Positions 1 to 7,761 of a stretch of DNA of 64,000 bases are shown in pieces. Position numbers and translations under genes: made by a program. Location: positions 1-64,000 of the forward strand of contig DATJOK010000105.1 in NCBI GenBank assembly GCA_035507155.1, given 5' to 3'. The notes beneath the pieces are model-generated. The model saw only the letters and a program-made list of their open reading frames with translations, was not told the origin of the DNA and did no database searches. Each line of letters starts with the position of its first letter. Positions within the stretch are counted from its first letter, which is position 1. The DNA comes from DASZHJ01 sp035507155 (lineage in GTDB: Bacteria > Pseudomonadota > Alphaproteobacteria > ATCC43930 > CGMCC-115725).

Positions 1-66
1 ATGTTCGGCGACCGCTGAGCCGCGCTTGCGAGGCTCCGGCATCCGCAGTATCAGGGGCAACAGAGC

Positions 67-141
67 GCCGGGTTAGCTCAGCGGTAGAGCAGCGGTTTTG
101 TAAACCGAAGGTCGCGGGTTCAATCCCTGCACCCGGCACCA
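67..141 (+). tRNA. tRNA-Thr (anticodon UGU)
   Basis: A complete cloverleaf can be folded by eye. The 7-bp acceptor stem pairs GCCGGGT (67-73) with ACCCGGC (131-137). The D-stem begins GCTC at 76. The anticodon loop is TTTGTAA with anticodon TGT at 99-101. The T-arm is GCGGGTTCAATCCCTGC, and the discriminator A is followed by an encoded CCA (139-141). The anticodon stem has one G-A mismatch at its base. UGU reads ACA, so the amino acid is threonine. The 3' end lies only three bases from the stop codon of the convergent membrane glycosyltransferase gene. Confidence 0.96.
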
Positions 142-144
142 ATC

Positions 145-1812
145 TCAATCCTCCAGCAGATCGACCGTCGGCGGTGCTGCTTTCAAGGCAGGGCCGGAGT
201 TCGGCTCGATGCTGAAGAGCCAGAGGCCCGGCGAGAAGAAGGTGCCGGCGGGGTTGGCGCCTTCGATGTGGTGCACCAGCGTGCCGGCGGCGAACAGCTC
301 GCGATAGAAGGCGCGCGCCCGGTCGGCGACGGCCTTGGCCTTGGGATCCTCGGTGTCGGTCCGGAAACTGGGATTGAAGAACCGGCCGAAAAGCAGGTCA
401 TCGACCAGCACGTGGGTTACGCCGGCAGAACGCTCGACATCAAGCGTGAGGATCGCCGGTTCATTGCCAAGGGTGATGACGCGAACGGGGACGGCGCCCA
501 AGCTGGGCCCGCTCGTCCCGTTCTGCTGCGCCAGCCCGGCCAGCCGGTCCTGCAGCAGCACCGCATCCCTCGCGAGATGGCCGGAGATCCAGCGCGCCAT
601 CTCCGCGCGGGTGTCGGACACGATGGCGGCGCGGGACTGGGCGATGCTCCAGATATTGAAGAGGAGGATCATCGAGGCGACGCCAATCGCGGCGGCACGC
701 ATCCATCGCGGCCGCACGTCGGAAAAGAGCCGCGCCAGACAGCACGCCGCCAGCATCGTCATGATCATGATGGGCGGCAGCTCGTAGCGGATGATCTTGA
801 CGGGGGTGAACTGCAGCAGGAGCAGATAGCCGATCGGCAGCAGCGCAACGATGAGCGGCGTCAACGGCGATCGCCATCCGACCTTCACCGAGGTGACCAG
901 CCACCAGACATAGGAGCCGAGAACGAGGGGCGTGCAGAGCCTGATCAATCCCTCGAGATAGAAGGCCGAGGTGACCGGGCGGAAGAGGCCCCCGTGACTG
1001 TTGATCACGTCGATGATGCCCGCCTCGAACGCCCATCTCGCGTGATCGGATTCCGCCAGCATCGAGAAGTCGACCAGCAGGAACACCGCGACTACCAAGG
1101 CAAGCGCCAGCGCGCATCGCTTGATGATATCCGCGATAGGACGATCGCGCGACGTCCAGAAGATCACCGCGAGCATCAGCGGAATGGTGATGGCACCTAG
1201 GTATTTCGCCGAGGTCGCTAGCCCCGCGGACATTCCCAGCAGAGCCAGCCGGCCTCCGGTCGGCGCCTCCTCGTACCACTTGAGCAGCAGCAGAACGGCA
1301 GCCAGGCCGAAGACGTAGACGGCGTCCTCCTTCATGTAATGGGCGAGGCCGAACAGCAGCGGACTGGTCCCCACCATCAGGGCAGTCAAGTATCCCGCCA
1401 GCCGACCGGCAAGGCAGATGGCGAGCAGCGCCAAGAGGTCCACCGCCGCCACCGCCGCGATGGCAGAAACCCAGCGACCTGCCACCACGATCTGCTGCGG
1501 CGAGACACCGCCCGTCAGCCACAGAACGACATCGGTCGCGCGCAGCATGAGCTGTGGGTGATGGAAATTCTCCTTGCCGCTGACGATCTGCGCCACTTTC
1601 GTCGGCTCGTCATAGGTCCAGTCGGCCGGGAAGCCGTTATACTGGGTGAACAGGAAAAGCAGGAGCGCCGACCAGGCTGCCATCAGAGCAAGCGTGAGCA
1701 GCCGAAATCGTCCGCGTGAGAGGCCGCCTGGGCGCGGCTGCGCGTCCTCCCAGATGCCGGCCCGCGATGACGCTCGCTCGACATCGGTCTGGCTGCTGGC
1801 GAGGAGAGGCAT
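145..1812 (-). CDS. Integral membrane glycosyltransferase (GT-C fold, ArnT/PMT-like)
   Basis: A 555-residue multi-pass membrane protein. A cytoplasmic N-terminus of about 35 residues is followed by a first membrane helix (about 38-57). Next comes a large first periplasmic loop with an acidic pair at D68-E69 (motif YDEPTK) and HHPQ at 84-87, the usual place for the catalytic acidic residue in GT-C enzymes. About ten more hydrophobic helices follow, with YMKEDA at 159-164 and KYLG near 205, then a soluble C-terminal domain from about 400. Such enzymes move a sugar from a polyprenyl-phosphate donor to a lipid or protein acceptor on the outer face of the inner membrane. Donor and acceptor cannot be read from the sequence. 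It stands alone, convergent with the tRNA. No clear Shine-Dalgarno site precedes the ATG. Confidence 0.8.
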   Translation of the reverse strand: MPLLASSQTDVERASSRAGIWEDAQPRPGGLSRGRFRLLTLALMAAWSALLLFLFTQYNGFPADWTYDEPTKVAQIVSGKENFHHPQLMLRATDVVLWLTGGVSPQQIVVAGRWVSAIAAVAAVDLLALLAICLAGRLAGYLTALMVGTSPLLFGLAHYMKEDAVYVFGLAAVLLLLKWYEEAPTGGRLALLGMSAGLATSAKYLGAITIPLMLAVIFWTSRDRPIADIIKRCALALALVVAVFLLVDFSMLAESDHARWAFEAGIIDVINSHGGLFRPVTSAFYLEGLIRLCTPLVLGSYVWWLVTSVKVGWRSPLTPLIVALLPIGYLLLLQFTPVKIIRYELPPIMIMTMLAACCLARLFSDVRPRWMRAAAIGVASMILLFNIWSIAQSRAAIVSDTRAEMARWISGHLARDAVLLQDRLAGLAQQNGTSGPSLGAVPVRVITLGNEPAILTLDVERSAGVTHVLVDDLLFGRFFNPSFRTDTEDPKAKAVADRARAFYRELFAAGTLVHHIEGANPAGTFFSPGLWLFSIEPNSGPALKAAPPTVDLLED

Positions 1813-2311
1813 GGACTATCTAACTCGCCTAAGAGCGGGGCTGACAGGCGGTTACCTGCTCGCCTGAAATCGGGTGAGGTGGCCGGCTTAGTAAACCAGA
1901 AGTCAGGGTAGGATGTCTTTCGGCCGGCATCAAAATAAGGATTACAATCTGACATCGAGGTGATTGCCGCGTACACACGGCATCCGAACAGCTCGGACCC
2001 CGGACGTCTCGCCCGTTGGGCCTTGAATAGTCATCACGCAGTTGAGCCAGGATCCTGCCTCGACTGCCGATTATTACTTCCCTGACAGCTCGCGCCGCAT
2101 CTCTGGTGGGCGGCGGAAGCGGCCCCATCTATGGCAAGAGCTTATGTCGGCGCCGAGGAAAGCACCCTGCGCTCGGCGCCCAATTCGAACGGCAGGAGCG
2201 CTCCTATCGAGCACGTCATGTCCACTCCTCGCAGTCGCACGCGTCCCTCCTCCGACCGCCCGAAGCCTCCAGCCGGCACGAAGCAATGGCGCTCTGCCAA
2301 GGAGCAGGCTG
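1813..2311. other. Gene-poor interval of about 500 bp
   Basis: No convincing coding sequence is visible here. Open frames on both strands have arginine/serine/proline-rich translations with no motif, as expected from GC-rich noncoding DNA. The stretch next to the glycosyltransferase start is less GC-rich and probably holds that gene's promoter, but no clean -35/-10 pair can be named. It opens a low-density stretch that runs to about 4.5 kb. Confidence 0.5.
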
Positions 2312-2443
2312 ATGCAATATAGCGCGCGGCACCGAGCACGGACGTGGGGACGCGCCGCCGTATTCGCATTGCTGGCCCTGGCCGCCGCCTACTGGAGCGT
2401 CGGCGTCGTCCACTTGGTGAGCACTCGCTGGCCAAATCTGTAA
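2312..2443 (+). CDS. Small single-pass membrane protein (43 aa), hypothetical
   Basis: A 43-residue ORF starting with ATG, with GGAG at 2301-2304 seven bases upstream. The N-terminus is basic (RHRARTWGR), followed by a hydrophobic helix at about residues 15-36 and a short tail STRWPNL. This is the topology of a small inner-membrane protein with its N-terminus inside. The family is not recognised. The ribosome-binding site and helix support it, but in a gene-poor region a chance ORF cannot be excluded. Confidence 0.4.
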   Translation: MQYSARHRARTWGRAAVFALLALAAAYWSVGVVHLVSTRWPNL

Positions 2444-2558
2444 GACGACGTCGGTTCAAAACTGCTGCGCAAACCCCATGGAAAGAAATGCGCGCGTCAC
2501 TGCGATCGCTTAGTGCTGAATCTTTCCGACTTCCGGCGCCGGTCGGATCAGCACCCGC

Positions 2559-2921
2559 TCATCTCGCAAGACCGACAAGGCGGTCGACCTTCTCCACCAG
2601 CTTGGTCATCTCCGCATCGGCATCGACGAAATCGCCGAGTCCCTCGGCATCGCCCTCGAATTGCGGATCGGCGAAGAACACGATCTTGATGTCATGCCGC
2701 TTCGTCCGCGCCATCCGCGCCAACGCGACGCCGTTCGGCTGGCCACGCGGGAAGCGCACGCGGGTTATCAGTGCCGACAACGGCCCGGCGTCGTCGAGGA
2801 CGCACAGAGCCTCCATGGAGCCGGTGCAGCGGACTACCTCATGGCCCGCAGCGCCGAGCGCGTCGCAGATCTCGTTCAGCAGCTCGCCCTGATCATGCAC
2901 GACGAGTACAGGCGCAGCCAT
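2559..2921 (-). CDS. Atypical receiver-domain protein lacking the phosphoacceptor
   Basis: A 120-residue stand-alone protein with the length and strand pattern of a CheY-like receiver: VLVVHDQ at 5-11, then ALITRVRFP near 50-58 and IKIVFFADP near 78-86. The canonical residues are degraded. Only D10 remains of the usual acidic pair. The phosphoacceptor position at the end of strand 3 reads T-R instead of Asp. The switch Thr/Ser is Ala, and no Lys lies where the conserved one should be. It would not be phosphorylated in the normal way and may act by binding a partner. A GGAGGG Shine-Dalgarno site sits just before the ATG. No histidine kinase or output domain is nearby. Confidence 0.6.
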   Translation of the reverse strand: MAAPVLVVHDQGELLNEICDALGAAGHEVVRCTGSMEALCVLDDAGPLSALITRVRFPRGQPNGVALARMARTKRHDIKIVFFADPQFEGDAEGLGDFVDADAEMTKLVEKVDRLVGLAR

Positions 2922-3105
2922 GCATCCCTCCAGATCTCAGACGATGCGGCGCTCCTCCCACCGAAGGCATTCTTGGACAGCGTGGCGGCAGCTGCCGGGA
3001 TTCGCTGCAACACTATATAGGTGCTATTCGGCTCGCGGTCTCCCCGGGCGGTGATGCGCGGCGCTTCCTTGCGCGACGCCGACGTGGTGCGGCCCTCCCA
3101 TCGCC

Positions 3106-3582
3106 TCATTCCCCGGAATCCCCCGCCACCAGTCGCAGCGGCGCGATCTGGCGCAGGCCGACATCGGGATCGACCAGCACCACGACGAAGGTGTCGGCAT
3201 CGTAATCGAGACCGGTGTCCCAGCTGCGCAGGGATTCAATGTCGACATAGACGGTTTGACCGGCGCGAAGATCGACCGTCTTGAACTGGTTCCAGTAGAT
3301 ACCCTCCGTGTCGACGGAAATCAGGTAGCTGCCGGGCGTCACGTCGCGATAGAAGACGCCGCCCGGAATCGAGGCGCCGATCGCGGCGCCGTTCAGATAG
3401 ATCCGCGGCTCCGACAGGCTCTCATAGGGCTCGTAGTCGCGGTAAAAATAGAGCCGCGCCCGATCCGGGGGCACCGGCGGGACGGTGGCGGCCACCTGGG
3501 CGAAGGTCGGGCCGCTGGGGCCGGCACAGCCCGCAAGGGCGAGCGGCGCTAGCAGGGCGATCAGCGCGAGATAGCGATGCAT
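3106..3582 (-). CDS. DUF2846-type lipoprotein
   Basis: A 158-residue predicted lipoprotein. The lipobox LALAGC places the lipidated cysteine at 19, after a hydrophobic signal segment. The mature part begins with a short linker and then a beta-rich domain with RLYFYRDYE, IYLNG, GVFYRDVTPGSYLI and TVYVDIES, the arrangement of DUF2846 proteins. These are small envelope lipoproteins of unknown function with a carboxypeptidase-regulatory-like beta fold. The start is chosen at the signal peptide because AGGAG lies eight bases upstream. It stands alone in a gene-poor region. Confidence 0.7.
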   Translation of the reverse strand: MHRYLALIALLAPLALAGCAGPSGPTFAQVAATVPPVPPDRARLYFYRDYEPYESLSEPRIYLNGAAIGASIPGGVFYRDVTPGSYLISVDTEGIYWNQFKTVDLRAGQTVYVDIESLRSWDTGLDYDADTFVVVLVDPDVGLRQIAPLRLVAGDSGE

Positions 3583-3794
3583 CGGGCGTTCTCCTGCCGG
3601 CGCGTCATGCGCCGGACGCCGAGAGGACCTGGATCTGCGCAGGCAAGCGACGGATGGCGGCCCGCGTAGGGCCGCGCCGACGAGCCTGCAGCAGCATAGC
3701 AGCAGGGGCCGCACTCGATGGAAAAGCAGAACCGACACGTGGACGCGCTCACGTTGCAGTGATGCCAAAGCACGCAGGCTCCTCGCAACCATCC

Positions 3795-4063
3795 GGCGAC
3801 GCCGCGGCGGAGATCCCGGCGCGGGAGAATCGCGACGAGGTCGGCGAGATGGCGCGCGCCGTCATCGCCGGCGTCAACGACGCCGCCAGCGAGACCGGCG
3901 CCGCGCCTCGCAGGTGCTCTCCTCCTCGACCGAACTCAGCCAGCAGGCGGAGCGCCTGCGCGGCGAAGTCGGCTCGTTCCTCGCCAACATCCGCGCCGCC
4001 CGAGCCGCCGGCGCTCGACAGGCCTCCCGTCGGAGCGAAAGCCGCTACCGCCAGACAGGATGA
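3795..4063 (+). pseudogene. Remnant of a methyl-accepting chemotaxis protein
   Basis: Two pieces of a chemoreceptor are fused and frameshifted. In one frame (codons from 3810) the translation reads EIPARENRDEVGEMARAV, the end of a HAMP domain. It runs straight into IAGVNDAASETGAA, which belongs near the C-terminal end of the signalling coiled coil. After about 3900-3905 the homology moves to another frame and continues as ASQVLSSSTELSQQAERL and then EVGSFLANIRAA, the typical C-terminus of alphaproteobacterial MCPs, with a stop at 4061-4063. The sensor domain, membrane helices and the long middle of the signalling domain are missing. No start codon or ribosome site fits. It is a decayed fragment. 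Confidence 0.7.
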
Positions 4064-4141
4064 AGCGGCGTACTCCGGCTGCCTAGAGCGCAACCTTTCG
4101 CTGCATGGCCATTAGGCAAATGCGCGCTCCGCGCAGAGCTC

Positions 4142-4279
4142 TCAGGACGTCTTCCCCAGCATGCCCGCCACTGACGTGTAGCGCCGGCGCCGGCGGTGCC
4201 GGTGCGAGCGCAGGGCACGCAACCCGTAGCCGGCCGCGAAGGAAGCAGCCGCCAAGCCACAGATCAGAAAAGCCTCCAT
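4142..4279 (-). CDS. Small membrane protein (45 aa) with arginine/histidine-rich tail, hypothetical
   Basis: A 45-residue ORF whose ATG is directly preceded by an AGAGGAG Shine-Dalgarno sequence on the minus strand. The first 20 residues are one hydrophobic helix rich in Ala and Gly. They are followed by a strongly basic stretch (RALRSHRHRRRRRY) and a short end TSVAGMLGKTS. The shape fits a single-pass inner-membrane protein with a basic cytoplasmic tail. No family is recognised. Paired hairpins lie about 125-160 bp upstream of its start. Confidence 0.4.
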   Translation of the reverse strand: MEAFLICGLAAASFAAGYGLRALRSHRHRRRRRYTSVAGMLGKTS

Positions 4280-4402
4280 CTCCTCTCTCCCCGTGCCTCC
4301 AGGGCCGCATGTGCTTGCCACTGGAACATCCCAACCCGCTGCCTGGTCGCGCCCGATTACGGGTTCGTCTCATTGCCCTTTGCGACATCCTCTGCAGAAT
4401 CC

Positions 4403-4441
4403 GTGCCTGTCCCGAAAGGCACTCGTCACGCTGACGTGACG
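4403..4441. repeat. Two adjacent inverted repeats (twin hairpins)
   Basis: Two perfect inverted repeats sit side by side. GTGCCT-N8-AGGCAC occupies 4403-4422 and CGTCACG-CTGA-CGTGACG occupies 4424-4441. Neither is followed by a run of T on either strand, so simple terminators are unlikely. They lie between two small minus-strand ORFs and could be an operator, a structured leader or a tandem transcript end. Confidence 0.5.
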
Positions 4442-4524
4442 GGGATTTCCGCGCGGAAGTAGCCGTCGCGGCGACAGTCTGAAACTAGCGCGAAAGCCGG
4501 TGAGATGGCAGCGAAAAGAGGATA

Positions 4525-4701
4525 TCAGCCCGGTCCTGGACGGGGCCGTGCGGGTGGCAGCCCGTGTTCCAGCAGATCCGCCTCCTCTGCGCAGACTTCG
4601 GCCAGACTCAGGAGAGTTTCGAGGCTCTCCTGATCGTCCGTGCCACGGGCGAGATGACGGTAGTGCGACGCGCGGCCACGGATGAAGTCGGTGTCGAGCA
4701 T
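4525..4701 (-). CDS. Small conserved-looking hypothetical protein (58 aa)
   Basis: A 58-residue protein with an even mix of charged and hydrophobic residues and a predicted helical body: MLDTDFIRGRASHYRHLA, then ESLETLLSLAEVCAEEADLLE, ending in a Pro/Arg tail. The start is placed at the ATG with GGGAGG six bases upstream. Alphaproteobacterial genomes carry many short helical proteins of this kind with no known function. There is no signal peptide and no membrane segment. Confidence 0.55.
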   Translation of the reverse strand: MLDTDFIRGRASHYRHLARGTDDQESLETLLSLAEVCAEEADLLEHGLPPARPRPGPG

Positions 4702-4766
4702 GGTGCCTCCCAAAGGTCGGGACTTCATGCTCCGGCACTCATGGTTAACGAAAGCCTAAGGGGTAT

Positions 4767-5315
4767 TCAGGCCAGCAGCTTCGCCATCAGATACTGGTCG
4801 ACCGGGCGGCCATCGACCACCACGCTGCGACGCAGCACGCCCTCGATCTCGAAGCCGGACTTCCGATAGAGGCCGATCGCCGGCTGGTTGCCGGAGGCAA
4901 CCGGCCGCTGCAGGCGGTGAATGCCGGCGCCGCGCGCCCAATTCTCCACCGCCCTCATGAGGATACGGCCGATGCCGAGGCCGCGCTCGGCTGACAGCAC
5001 GCCGATGCCGATCTCCGCCACGCCACGCTTGGCCGGATGGCTGCCGCCGGCGGCGGTGGCGAGCCCCACCAGCCGGCCAGCGTGCTCGGCCACCAGCACC
5101 AGCTGGTTCTCGCTGCTGGCGACCATGGCGAGATAGCCTCGCATCTCCGCCTGGCCGTGTACGGGGTCGATCGGGTTCACGAAAAGCAGCGGCGCCTCGG
5201 CGGCCAGCGTGTTGACGAGGCCGACCAGCGCCTCGGCGTCCTGCTCGCGGGGCACGCGGACGGTAACGTCCGCCTCGAGCCGGGACTCCTGGCGCAGCGA
5301 TTGGGCGATGGCCAT
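4767..5315 (-). CDS. GNAT-family N-acetyltransferase
   Basis: A 182-residue cytoplasmic acetyltransferase with the whole GNAT fold. VAEIGIGVLSAERGLGIGR carries the strand-4 and acetyl-CoA pyrophosphate-binding segment (R/Q-x-x-G-x-G/A type). It is followed by a helix (LMRAVENWARGAG), then IGLYRKSGFEIEG, the usual motif B end with Tyr. The substrate could be an amine on a small molecule, peptide or ribosomal protein and cannot be told from the sequence. The ATG with GGAG eight bases upstream is preferred over an upstream GTG. It is a single gene. Confidence 0.8.
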   Translation of the reverse strand: MAIAQSLRQESRLEADVTVRVPREQDAEALVGLVNTLAAEAPLLFVNPIDPVHGQAEMRGYLAMVASSENQLVLVAEHAGRLVGLATAAGGSHPAKRGVAEIGIGVLSAERGLGIGRILMRAVENWARGAGIHRLQRPVASGNQPAIGLYRKSGFEIEGVLRRSVVVDGRPVDQYLMAKLLA

Positions 5316-5466
5316 GCACGGAACTCCGTGTAGATCCGCCGTCCGGGCAGCCTGCACCCGCGTGGTTAAGAAACGCTTTATGCCTTGCGTGGGAAGATGG
5401 GCGCGGCGGTCGGCGCCCGTCTCCGGGCGCGGCCCATCGCTCGCGGAGACCCGTATGCGGCGCCCT

Positions 5467-5967
5467 CTATGGCTTCACCTGTTTGTTCTCGGCCGTCAGT
5501 ACCTCCTGGCGCTGCTCCGCGGTGAGCTGGCGCTCGAACACCGCGGTCTGGTTCTCGCGGGCATGCGGCACGTTGAGCCCGGCGGCCTTGCCATAGAGCC
5601 AATAGGCGGCAAGCGCATCGCGCGGCGTGCCGATACCATTGAGCTTGCACCACGCCAGCACCTCGACCGCGCGTGGATCGTTCGCTTCGGAGAGGCGAGC
5701 GAGCTGGTCGATATCCTTCTGCCCCGCCGTATGGTTTTTCACGTGAGCAATGATGTCGGAAAAGGCGGGACCGACCGGTTTTTCCGGTGGCGCCGGCGGC
5801 GCCATCTGCGGGCGGTCGGCGAGCGCCTTCTCGCAGTCGGGGTCCGGCGATTTGAGACAGCGGTAGGCCCCGTCAAGGTCGTAGAACTGCGCGCGGGCCG
5901 TGGCGCTGGCGAGCGCCGCCACGAGGGCGGCCGAAAGAAAGAAGGCGCGTCGCATGCGGCGCATCAT
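5467..5967 (-). CDS. Secreted Sel1/TPR-like protein, hypothetical
   Basis: A 166-residue protein with a clear signal peptide: basic MRRMRRA, hydrophobic core, and ATARA before the likely cleavage at about residue 26. The mature chain has two cysteines in the CLKSPDPDCEKAL segment, a Pro-rich linker, and a Sel1-like helical repeat near 100-140 (AVEVLAWCKLNGIGTPRDAL, YWLYGKAAGLN). It is likely periplasmic and may act as a protein-binding adaptor. It is divergent from the neighbouring lipoprotein gene with about 40 bp between them. Confidence 0.6.
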   Translation of the reverse strand: MMRRMRRAFFLSAALVAALASATARAQFYDLDGAYRCLKSPDPDCEKALADRPQMAPPAPPEKPVGPAFSDIIAHVKNHTAGQKDIDQLARLSEANDPRAVEVLAWCKLNGIGTPRDALAAYWLYGKAAGLNVPHARENQTAVFERQLTAEQRQEVLTAENKQVKP

Positions 5968-6006
5968 AGCGCAGTTTCGCTCTCACAGTGGCGGTGGACG
6001 AAGCTC

Positions 6007-6531
6007 GTGGCGATCCTGCTGCTGCCGATGCTGCTTGCTGCCTGCGACACCTTGAATCAATGGGCTGCGGACTGGCGCGCGGTGCCACCGGGCGCGGGCG
6101 GCCGCGTGCTTCGCGCCCCGGCGCCGCAGGAGACCATCGTCGAGAACGGTGGCATGAGCGGCGCGCTGATCGGCGCCGGCCGCGAGATCCATGTGCCCGA
6201 CAATCTCGTCGACAGCTCGGTCGGCTCCGAGATCGGCCGCTGGCTCAGCCAGCCCGAGCGCCAGGTGCTCGCCGATGCCAGCCAGAAGGCGGTCACCGGC
6301 GTCCGCGACACTCGCCTCGCCTGGGCCGCGGAGGGACCCGACGGCAAACCCACCGCGGAAGGCTGGATCGCGCCCGTCTCCGACCCCTATCGCTCGCCCC
6401 ACGGGCTGATCTGTCGCGACGTCCGCCAGGCGCTGGTGCGCCCCGACCAGACGCTGGCTCAGGAGCTCAGCCTCTGCCGGGAGGATCTCCCGAGCGGCGC
6501 CGCGGTCTGGACGATCCCGCATTGGCCCTGA
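6007..6531 (+). CDS. Outer-membrane lipoprotein of the 17-kDa surface antigen type
   Basis: About 174 residues. A very short hydrophobic leader ends in the lipobox LLAAC. The mature part contains GALIGAGREIHVP, SSVGSEIGRWLSQPERQVL and a C-terminal beta portion with AEGWIAPVSDPYRSPHGLICRDV and a second Cys, resembling the rickettsial 17-kDa surface antigen / RT0821 domain. The classic Gly-zipper of that family is short here. The start is uncertain: a GTG just before the leader is used because no ATG in frame leaves room for a signal peptide. Likely anchored in the outer membrane. Confidence 0.6.
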   Translation: MAILLLPMLLAACDTLNQWAADWRAVPPGAGGRVLRAPAPQETIVENGGMSGALIGAGREIHVPDNLVDSSVGSEIGRWLSQPERQVLADASQKAVTGVRDTRLAWAAEGPDGKPTAEGWIAPVSDPYRSPHGLICRDVRQALVRPDQTLAQELSLCREDLPSGAAVWTIPHWP

Positions 6532-6547
6532 GCGGAGCCCGACCGCC

Positions 6548-7690
6548 TTATCGCAGCATGTGCCGGGCGATGACCAGCTGCTGGATCTGGCTGGTGCCCT
6601 CGTAGATCCGGAACAGCCGGACATCGCGGTAGAAGCGCTCGATGCCGTAGTCGGCGATGTAACCGGCGCCGCCGTGGATCTGCACTGCGCGATCGGCGAC
6701 CCGCCCCACCATCTCGCTGGCGAAATACTTGCAGCAGGAGGCCTCCAGCGAGACGTTCTCGGCGGCGTCCTTGCGCCGCGCCGCGTCCAGCACCATGGAG
6801 CGCGCCGCATAGGCCTCGGCGCGACAATCCGCCAGCATCGCCTGGATGAGCTGGAACTCGCCGATCGGCTTGCCGAACTGCACCCGCTCCTTGGCATAGC
6901 GCACGCTGTCGCGGATCAGCCGCTCGGCGACGCCGACGCAGACCGCTGAGATGTGCAGCCGGCCGCGGTCCAGCACCTTCATCGCGGTCTTGAAGCCCTG
7001 GCCTTCCCTACCGCCGAGCAGCGCATCGGCGGGCACCTGGCAATCCTCGAAGACGACGTCGGCAGTGTGCGCGCCCTGCTGCCCCATCTTCTTGTCGCGC
7101 TTGCCGATCTTGAGGCCGGGGTTGGGCGCCTCGACAAGGAAGGCCGAGATGCCGGCGGCGCCCTTTTCGGCGGGATCGGTGCGCGCCATCACGGTGAAGA
7201 GGCCGGCGTGCGGCGCGTTGGTGATGAAGCGCTTGGTGCCGTTCAGCACCCAGCCATTGCCGGAGCGTCGCGCGCTGGTGACGATGCTCGCCGCATCCGA
7301 GCCGGCACCGGGCTCGGTCAGCGCGAAGGATCCCACGATCTCGCCGGAGGCGATCCGCGGCAGGTATTTCCGCTTCTGCTCCTCGGTGCCGTCGAGGACG
7401 ATGCCCTGGCTGCCGATGCCGTTGTTGGTGCCGATGAGCGAGCGGAACGCGGGCGAGGTCTGGCCGAGCTCGAAGGCGATCATTACCTCCTCGCTCATCG
7501 AGAGACCGAGGCCGCCGAATTCCTGCGGCACCGACAGCCCGAAGAGGCCGAGCTCGCGCATCTCGGCGATGATCGCCGGCGGCACCGCGTCTTCCTCAGC
7601 GACTTTCTGCTCGAGCGGCACCAGCCGCTCGCGCACGAAGCGCTGCACGGTATCGACAAGCTGCTTCAGGGTCTCGGGCTCGAGGGACAT
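6548..7690 (-). CDS. Acyl-CoA dehydrogenase family protein
   Basis: A 380-residue flavoenzyme of full family length. It has the N-terminal helical domain, the middle beta domain with SFALTEPGAGSDA and WVLNGTKRFITNA (FAD and substrate contacts), and the C-terminal helical domain ending IHGGAGYIADYGIERFYRDV and RIYEGTSQIQQ. Glu364 in YEGT is the expected catalytic base. The enzyme oxidises an acyl-CoA to the 2-enoyl-CoA and passes electrons to ETF. Chain-length or branched-chain preference cannot be read. It follows emrA on the same strand with about 70 bp between, but the functions look unrelated. Confidence 0.92.
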   Translation of the reverse strand: MSLEPETLKQLVDTVQRFVRERLVPLEQKVAEEDAVPPAIIAEMRELGLFGLSVPQEFGGLGLSMSEEVMIAFELGQTSPAFRSLIGTNNGIGSQGIVLDGTEEQKRKYLPRIASGEIVGSFALTEPGAGSDAASIVTSARRSGNGWVLNGTKRFITNAPHAGLFTVMARTDPAEKGAAGISAFLVEAPNPGLKIGKRDKKMGQQGAHTADVVFEDCQVPADALLGGREGQGFKTAMKVLDRGRLHISAVCVGVAERLIRDSVRYAKERVQFGKPIGEFQLIQAMLADCRAEAYAARSMVLDAARRKDAAENVSLEASCCKYFASEMVGRVADRAVQIHGGAGYIADYGIERFYRDVRLFRIYEGTSQIQQLVIARHMLR

Positions 7691-7761
7691 GGGGGCCGCT
7701 CCTCCGCTGTTGCGGCATCCCTAGCCGATGGACCGGCAGCGTTCAACCGCGGCCACAGCCG

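Noticed and set aside
1..18. The end of an upstream gene (ATG TTC GGC GAC CGC TGA)
   Set aside because: Only five codons are visible, with no context to tell a real gene end from chance.
3654..4115. A 153-codon intact plus-strand gene across the MCP remnant
   Set aside because: The homology changes frame in the middle and the ends show no similarity, so it is a pseudogene read through in one frame.
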